Notes under the pieces: generated by a model
Seen by the model: the letters and a program-made list of their open reading frames with translations, nothing else
Told to the model about the DNA's origin: nothing
Database searches by the model: none
From: Antedon mediterranea
Taxonomy: Eukaryota > Echinodermata > Crinoidea > Comatulida > Antedonidae
DNA: 64,000 bases
NCBI RefSeq assembly: GCF_964355755.1
Contig: NC_092674.1
Location: 8,249,001 to 8,313,000, forward strand
Direction: 5' to 3'
Translations under genes and position numbers: made by a program
Shown here: positions 57,867 to 64,000 of the stretch, piece after piece
Numbering within the stretch: position 1 is the stretch's first letter
Layout: every line of letters starts with the position of its first letter

Positions 57867-58012
57867 AAAGCTTGGTTCCCAACGGAAGGGTGTCAACGCT
57901 AGCGAGTTGACCAATGACAAGCAACAGTTCACATAATATATCGCGTGTGATTCGTCAATTCACTTACATTGTGTTACCTCCTTGTTTGTGGCTCTAGTGA
58001 GAACCAAGCTTT
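57867..58012. mobile_element. GGTTCCCAC-ended inverted-repeat element, copy 2
   Basis: The left end AAAGCTTGGTTCCCAAC and the right end TAGTGAGAACCAAGCTTT are inverted. The interior has GTTGACCAATGACAAGC and GTGATTCGTCAATTCACTT, shared with the copy at 1803..1943. More diverged than copy 1. Confidence 0.65.
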
Positions 58013-58687
58013 CTACCAGAAGAATCGAACAACCATTGGCTGCATGTCATATAAAGTAAATGGAAACATGAATACGCGCATGCGTATAAACAAACGCTTT
58101 CGACTAGATAAGAAAGAGGAATATAGAGGATGGATATTAAATAAAATGTGTGGGATGTTGTAGAACAAACATAGAGTGAAATGGCATGTCAATTTTTGAA
58201 ATTGTACACACACTAAATTGGTTTAAACTGTTCAGTGGCGGTTTTGTAAAACAATAACGTAACAACATTCATTTGTCATCCGGGTTTGAAAGAAAATTTC
58301 GGGGAAAATAAGAAAATCAATTAAATCATTCTTTTTATGTAACAGTCATATCCTCGAGTCTACATGACAACCCAAATCAACTTCCCGCTCAGACAGTGTG
58401 AAACAAATGCATAGATGAATAAAAAATCCATTAAGTGGGGAAGACTTAAAAGGCATTCGTCCCACCAATATTCTAAACACGTGATTACGTTCACGCACGT
58501 CAATATTTAATGTCACTTATGGTTTACTAGTTAATATATAACAACCTATTGGATTATTTTATTTCAGCCAACATTTTAACAGTAAAGTGGACGGATTGTT
58601 TCTATGATAACTTGTACAGCTGACGTAATTTTAAGTTAGTAGGCCGATAAATGAGAACACTGTGCCGTGATTTTTGGATTATAGAAG

Positions 58688-59460
58688 AAACAAGGCCAAC
58701 AGCCATTAAGTCGCGTGCTACAATGCATAGTGATACCGGACCGACAGACAAACAGACCGACAGACAGACAGACCGACAGACAGACGGACCGACCGACATA
58801 GTGAACTATACTGACCGAAATTACTGAACATGTTTAAAAATGTTGAAATGTTTAAAAACATTTATATTTTTTTAATTTACACGTGCGTAGCCTGTCACAT
58901 TTGACGTGCTCGTATAACGTAATTTCGAGTTGAAAATTAAGTCAAGAAAACAGAAATCGGGCAAAAAGTGTGCGCATTAACATTTAACGCGCAGTGCGCG
59001 CGCAAAAATCTGCGCACTCATGGCAATTTTGTAAACGCTTAAAATTGCCTGAAACGTACTCTTATTTCATCGAAAATAAATTTTGAAAATTTTAAGCGCG
59101 CGTACGCATGCGTTACATGCGCTACGCACGTAATTGTATTGCCATATGATGATTTATGCCTTGAAATTTATGAGTACCAAATTTTATTTAATTGTGATTC
59201 ATGGTTGTTAAGATATGATTACAAACGTGATTTCGTTAAATCGTGCGTAGACCGCGTAATTTTTTATTGCGCACCGTGAAAACATAACCACATCGATTCC
59301 TGGCCATAAGGAATATTCTGTGAAAAATTGACTTAGCTAGATTAAACTGATATCAAGATAAGGTCATAAAGCGATAAAACGCATAGTGATACCGGACCGA
59401 CAGACAGACAGACAGACCGACAGACAGACAGACAGACCGACCGACCGACTTAGTGAACTA
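58688..59460 (-). mobile_element. (GTCY)n element, copy E, near-identical to copy B
   Basis: On the plus strand it starts AAACAAGGCCAACAGCC and follows copy B base for base through the 560-base centre, with about 18 substitutions and small indels seen. The two (GTCY)n tracts differ in length and order of GACA/GACC units. The far end stops at TTAGTGAACTAGTGACCACG, without the AGTCGCGT hairpin, so that terminus is truncated or altered. Confidence 0.75.
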
Positions 59461-61280
59461 GTGACCACGTTAAGCAAAAGCACTGTGTGTAAAGTTTATT
59501 TCTTTATGTCCAGTTACAGTTTTAAAGAAAATTGCATGATAATGTGGGCCTGTTTTGTTTTTTGTTTGTTTTTGGAATGTACAAACATATTGGTAAAACA
59601 CTCGTTTGATGTTGAAGCTAACCAGGACCTGCAGTGAATACAGTGTGCCTTTGAGCGTTAAGCGTAAATATCCGTAATAAACTTATTTCCCAAGATATGT
59701 TTTTATTTATTAACACGACTTAAACTATTTATTTTACAATAACATGAACGTTCCTTTAAAAACGTTGTTGTTTTCTTTTCAAAGTACTGTATATAGAGAA
59801 GTTACGAAGACAACGTTATTATTGGTCACTTTCAACGAAATGCAAAATAATAACATATTTTTTTTTAACACAGACCTGAAATTTTGGTTTGTTTTACAGA
59901 AATGTTTAATAACCAATTTATCTTAAATTGGTTGCCATCCATTTTAATATTAACGTAACAAATTTTATTTTGCAATTTACAACTGTTCTGTTTATTAGAA
60001 AAGACGATTATTTTCTATTCTATTTTTATAATTACAGTACGGACAAATCGAATTTATTGAGTTTAGACATAATTTGGAAAAAAATGTATTCAACATTTTT
60101 TGTATTGTATTAGTTGAATAATGTGTATGTTTAGTTTGTTTTCGGAATGGATTGCTAGTAGGAACCTATGTACATTTAAAATTATCAATCTTGTTATATT
60201 TATCTTATTACCTTATTGTCCAGCACTGTATTTTGGTTTGTCGGTCTGTATGTATGTTCCACTTGTTCAGTGTTAACAATAACAACACTTTAGAAGGTAG
60301 GCCTACATTATGCCTGTATTTTGTATTTTTGTAAACGACTCCTTTAAATTACAAATAACAAAATAGATCACACGTAAAAACGTCATTACCTTTTGAACAT
60401 TATTCTTTGTGAAAATAAAATGATACCGAAAACAAAGAACTTGGTAAAATGTATTTTATTACCTGAAATTAAAAGCGGCACAGTACACGGATTTGCAAAG
60501 TCGAGCTGAGACGCCAATATAATGAGTGTAGTGTTTGAAATTTACAATTTTTAATTTGCATAGGACTTGCATTCGCTTTTTCGTTGTATTAATCAAGGTT
60601 TGATTCAATTTTATTTTATTATTAATTTAAACTGATACACCGTTAATGAGAATTTGGTCTTGATTGGAAAGATAGATCAATATAAGAAAGTATTTAGCTT
60701 GACAAAATGGCTTGAGGAAGAGGAGAAAGCATAAGAAAATGGATCTGCTGGCGAGCAAGAAACAGAGATTTGTGCCATAAAATGATCACCAACATCATAC
60801 GGCACGTAGACATACAGATCATAGACATACAGATACACTGTTAATGAGATACCTTATCTGCGTAATTTGCTACTAATTTAATATAACATCACACAAATTG
60901 AGTCCGCATACACAGTAATACAGTTTAAATTCGTGCGTTGATGAACCCGCAAAGTAGGTCCATCACGGACGAATCTTGTATATAATATTGATTAGACAAC
61001 TCATTAAGAGAACAAATCGAAAAATGCTCATTATCGAAAATAATATTAGTTAAGGAAGCACAAATGCGTAATGGACACACAACAAATTTAAATTCCACTA
61101 ATGTCAATTCCAAAAACAATTATGTTATAGGACAATGTTCGTAATTACGTATTTTCTTCTGCCAGTGATGATGAACTTCAAAGCACTGAACAATTCAACA
61201 AGCAGTGATTGTGATCACGTGCTTGTCACCTGATTACCAGCATTTCTCAACTGATCATTTAATCACAAGATAATTATTTG
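59461..61280. other. Intergenic, nothing recognised
   Basis: AT-rich with many short open frames of Phe/Ile/Leu-rich composition, expected from base composition. No domains seen. Confidence 0.5.
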
Positions 61281-61834
61281 TTAAAGATGTATTGTCCCTT
61301 GAAACACCAAAAAATGAAGGTCAAAATATTCTAAATTTAAATTGGCCATATCAAAGTAATATTAAAGTTATTCACTTTAAGTCGAAAATTCGAGCCAAAA
61401 GCAACAAGTTTACGTAATTAACAGGTAAATTAGTTTGATTACATTTCGTTTGGAAAATAGTCGCGAGCGAAAGTAAACAAAGATTTCAAACCACGAGTAC
61501 GCATTATGGATATGCTAATTAGGATTATTTACAACTCGTCACGGTTGAGAAGGTATTTTCACACAGATCATGAGGAAGTTTTATGATTATGCATACAGAG
61601 TAGCCAAACAAGCGTGTTTCATTATGGGGTATGTTTTGATCGAAAACTTTGACTGGAAGTCAGAGTTATTTATTTAACAAAAAAACATCTGTATTTCAGT
61701 TAAATGATTTTTTTTTCGACAAATTTTTGGTGATAGTTAATAACTATTATGATACTTCAAAATGACCGACCTTTTTTCGAAATCTGTTATTTTTTATTTT
61801 TTTGGAATTAGTCAAAGGGACAATACATCTTTAA
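61281..61834. mobile_element. TTAAAGATGTATTGTC inverted-repeat element, copy 2 (long form)
   Basis: The left end TTAAAGATGTATTGTCCC and the right end GGGACAATACATCTTTAA are perfect 18-base inverted repeats. About 555 bases long against 236 for copy 1; the interior includes ACACCAAAAAATGAAGG near the left end and T-rich sequence near the right. No transposase frame is visible. Confidence 0.75.
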
Positions 61835-62427
61835 TGTTTAAAATAATATGAAATGATTTTGTTCAAAGCCGAGCATCGCTCTACTTTTCGAAACAAATGA
61901 AAAGAAATTAGAACGATTTTTAACCATCAAGTCTGTACAATATATTTAAACAACTTCAAATTTCTTTTGATCTGCGAAAAAAAAGTGTATGTTTCCTCCA
62001 ACTAAAGACACCTCCAATAAAGATTTAACTGAAAAACTAAAAACGAACCATGGTCTTTAATTGGAGGTAGAGCGAAATGTGAATAAAATGTGAATTAGTT
62101 TAGGTAACTGCTGCAAAAAAAAAAAAAAGCGGTGGGTAGTTCAGGAAATGTTTTCATTCACCAATGTTGATTAGCAGTAACTTCAGGCCAATCTGAATCT
62201 TCAGGCAACATCTTGTTGAATAACCATTTGAAAAATGCATAGCAATAAGATGGTATTGTTTGTGTAGCATTTGGCTATGCAACACTCACTGTAACTAGAG
62301 GATGATCTTCCATTTATCAATAAAGTTTGTTCTCACTGTAGCTTCAAACACAACAAACCAGGCAACTTAATGCCTTATCATCAATGTCCACATCTTCCTC
62401 AAATTAAAACCAATCTATCGTTCTTTA
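61835..62427. other. Downstream flank of the TMEM126-like gene
   Basis: Includes its 3' UTR and an A13-14 run near 62115. No other gene seen; no clear AATAAA on the minus strand could be chosen. Confidence 0.45.
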
Positions 62428-62690
62428 TTATTTACCAAATATATTTGGTTTGTGTACAAATTCTTGTGCAACGACATACTGTTTATGAGCAATGTACATG
62501 CCAACTACAAATTGAAAAAAGGCCAAACTGATAAACTGCGACTTGAAGAAGCGGCTCTTTTCTGACCAGAACTTCATCTGTTTTAGAAAAACCTCTTTGC
62601 TGAACCCAACTTTTGGAATATCCACAGTTTTGTACCGAAGCGCTATTGAAGCGACAAGTGGAATAGATACAAAACAAGGATATAGTAAGC
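62428..62690 (-). CDS. TMEM126-like gene, exon 2 (residues 117-203)
   Basis: The acceptor is catatttatag before GC CTT-type coding (G|GC, Gly117), and the frame ends at TAA 62428. It encodes LLYPCFVSIPLVASIALRY, a charged loop and a last hydrophobic helix (QFISLAFFQFVVGMYIA), matching the end of TMEM126 proteins. Confidence 0.85.
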
Positions 62691-63402
62691 CTATAAATAT
62701 GACAGAACAAAAAGTATTTTAATCGTTGAAAGTAATTGTCATTGGCTCTCAATCCATTGTTCAACTAACACCGTATGTTACAGATTTTACAGGCAATGCC
62801 ACATGCACTCAATGTCAACATTTCTTTTTCTCTTTTGTGGCGTGGACCACCACCACCTTTATTCTTTCATAATTAAATACATTACAAATAATCAGTAATA
62901 TCTGTCTTCATATGTTCTTTCTTTATAATTAAATTTGTTTCCTCCTTTTTTTCCCATTAATTTCCTATATTTTTCTTTGTATTATTCTGCTCAAAAACAA
63001 AAACAAATATCGACATTAACACTGTTATAAAAATTTCAAAAGACAATACTAACCAAACGTAACATTCAGCGCAGCCCCACGCATCTGAGCACAAATATCG
63101 CATGATAAATCACCTTCAACAATTGGTTTAGCAACATACATGGTCCACATAGGAAGAATGCTAATTGCCGGAATAACAACCATTGGAAGACTTGTAAATA
63201 GCAACAACTTCCGAACCTTCAACATCCGGCGAAAATATGAGTTAGAAACAAGTCCTACCAATCCTGCATTTATTGAAATTCCCAGTATACCCGTGTTAAA
63301 TGGCCAACTTTGAAAAACAAAAGAAATTATCCTTTTTAAAATAGCTGTGGGTTCTATTTTAAACAATAAAGGAAATAATTTGCGATATTTTCGACAAAAC
63401 AT
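62428..63402 (-). CDS. TMEM126-like mitochondrial membrane protein, two coding exons
   Basis: Joining 63402..63054 and 62690..62428 gives 203 residues, close to the roughly 195-230 of the TMEM126 family. Recognisable blocks are INAGLVGLVSNSYFRRML (family: NAALxGLxANSxFRRxL), SLPMVVIPAI, GDLSCDIC with Cys101 and Cys104, MRG, then GLLYPCFVSIPL and LRYKT. Several hydrophobic segments fit a multi-pass membrane protein. The start ATG at 63402 follows an in-frame TAG 12 bases upstream, so this is the first coding exon unless an upstream exon splices between them. In vertebrates TMEM126A and TMEM126B are inner mitochondrial membrane proteins linked to complex I assembly; the paralogue relation here cannot be told. 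Its neighbour toward 25 kb is the neuroligin-like gene, same strand, no evident link. Confidence 0.85.
62691..63053. other. Intron of the TMEM126-like gene
   Basis: 363 bases, GT...AG on the minus strand, T-rich and A-rich, no features. Confidence 0.8.
63054..63402 (-). CDS. TMEM126-like gene, exon 1 (residues 1-117)
   Basis: ATG at 63402 to TTT G|gttagt, phase 1, splitting Gly117. The N-terminus (MFCRKYRKLFPLLFK) is basic and hydrophobic, compatible with mitochondrial import, though TMEM126 proteins do not need a cleaved presequence. The first membrane segments and the CDIC pair lie here. Confidence 0.85.
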
Positions 63403-63734
63403 GCACTTCTTCCACTAAACATATTCACTGTCTTACAGTTGTATGTATTGTACAGTATTTAGACTTTGAACACTCTCTAGACTTGGAAAAACTTGTACTG
63501 TATAGAGCAGTCTGCCCACTTTCTAGTTTGATAAGTGTCTTCACTTTGCCCATTCCCACTGGGAATGGCTATGCTCAATTTTTTTTGGACTTCTGTACAA
63601 TGTCATTAAATGTCAATTGACTTCTCCACATAGTGGCATTATTATACTCCTCAACTGTGAACCTAGAAAGGCTGATGAAACTTCTACATACAGTAAGTAT
63701 TATTTAGTACATAGTTCTGACATTAGATTTCTGC
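63403..63734. other. Upstream flank of the TMEM126-like gene
   Basis: Presumed 5' UTR and promoter region on the minus strand. TTTGGACTTCTGTACA-like and ACTTTGACAGT-like pieces already hint at the minisatellite that follows. No TATA box chosen. Confidence 0.4.
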
Positions 63735-63995
63735 AGTGTCCTTATTTCTGGATAGTGATCTATACTTTAGACTTTGGCAGTGTCTGTAGACTTTTAAACA
63801 GTGCTGTAGAATTTGACAGTGTCTGTAGACTTTTACAGTGTCTGCAGTCTTTTATAGTGTCTGTACACTTTGACTGTAGTCATAATGTTTCTGTAGTATT
63901 TCAGTGTCTGTAGGCCTATACTTTTAAATTGTCTGCAGCCTTTACTGCGTCTGTAGTCTTTTACACAGTCTCTCTCTCTCAGTGTCTGTACTGTT
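63735..63995 (+). repeat. AGTGTCTGTAGACTTTTA minisatellite
   Basis: Imperfect tandem units of about 18-22 bases (for example GACAGTGTCTGTAGACTTTT and CAGTGTCTGCAGTCTTTTA), about a dozen copies, reaching the window end with a (TC)n run at 63969-63980. Confidence 0.75.
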
Positions 63996-64000
63996 TGACA

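Noticed and set aside
60925-61119. Minus-strand 64-codon frame (…SSVMDLLCGFINARI)
   Set aside because: Looks protein-like in places but matches no family I can name; no splice signals fitting a gene model.

Overview
The window looks like nuclear DNA of a marine deuterostome invertebrate, most likely an echinoderm. It is AT-rich (roughly one third G+C by eye), gene-poor and intron-rich, with GT/AG splice sites, many degenerate LINE tails, short inverted-repeat elements and (GTCY)n-bearing elements. The palindrome TAGGCCTA is strikingly frequent, which I associate with echinoderm DNA. Nothing in the sequence fixes the species. There are no operons, bacterial genes or CRISPR arrays.

Two protein genes can be reconstructed, both on the minus strand. 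(1) A seven-exon neuroligin-like gene spans 25184 down to 1018. All six splice junctions keep frame and give a 731-residue protein: signal peptide, cholinesterase-like ectodomain, Ser/Thr-rich stalk, one transmembrane helix and a short cytoplasmic tail. All three catalytic-triad positions are replaced, so it should be an adhesion protein and not an esterase. Exon 5 (3435..3658) was found by reading the minus strand for the missing block and by matching splice phase. (2) A two-exon TMEM126-like gene (63402 down to 62428, 203 residues) encodes a multi-pass, presumably mitochondrial, membrane protein. The two genes are about 37 kb apart and I see no functional link.

Layout: 1..1017 is downstream of the neuroligin-like gene. 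1018..8127 holds exons 7 to 2, with LINE tails, a GGTTCCCAC-ended inverted-repeat element and a 90-base dispersed repeat in the introns. 8128..24769 is a 16.6 kb first intron. It contains a cloverleaf-perfect tRNA gene with an unusual AUC anticodon, a degenerate LINE split by a (GTCY)n element, short inverted-repeat elements and an array of inverted CCAAT boxes. 24770..25184 is exon 1. 25185..62427 is intergenic and repeat-bearing: (GTCY)n elements, seven window-wide copies of a short inverted-repeat family, a long hairpin at 50.4 kb, several minisatellites and LINE tails. 62428..63402 is the TMEM126-like gene. 63403..64000 is its upstream flank, ending in a minisatellite.

The most notable non-genic signal is a family of five elements carrying (GTCY)n tracts, a terminal ACGCGACT-type hairpin and a GGCCTTGTT end, resembling the mini-me/DINE-1/Helentron type of non-autonomous rolling-circle element. 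One copy interrupts a LINE reading frame, which locates its ends, and two copies 40 kb apart are about 97% identical by eye.
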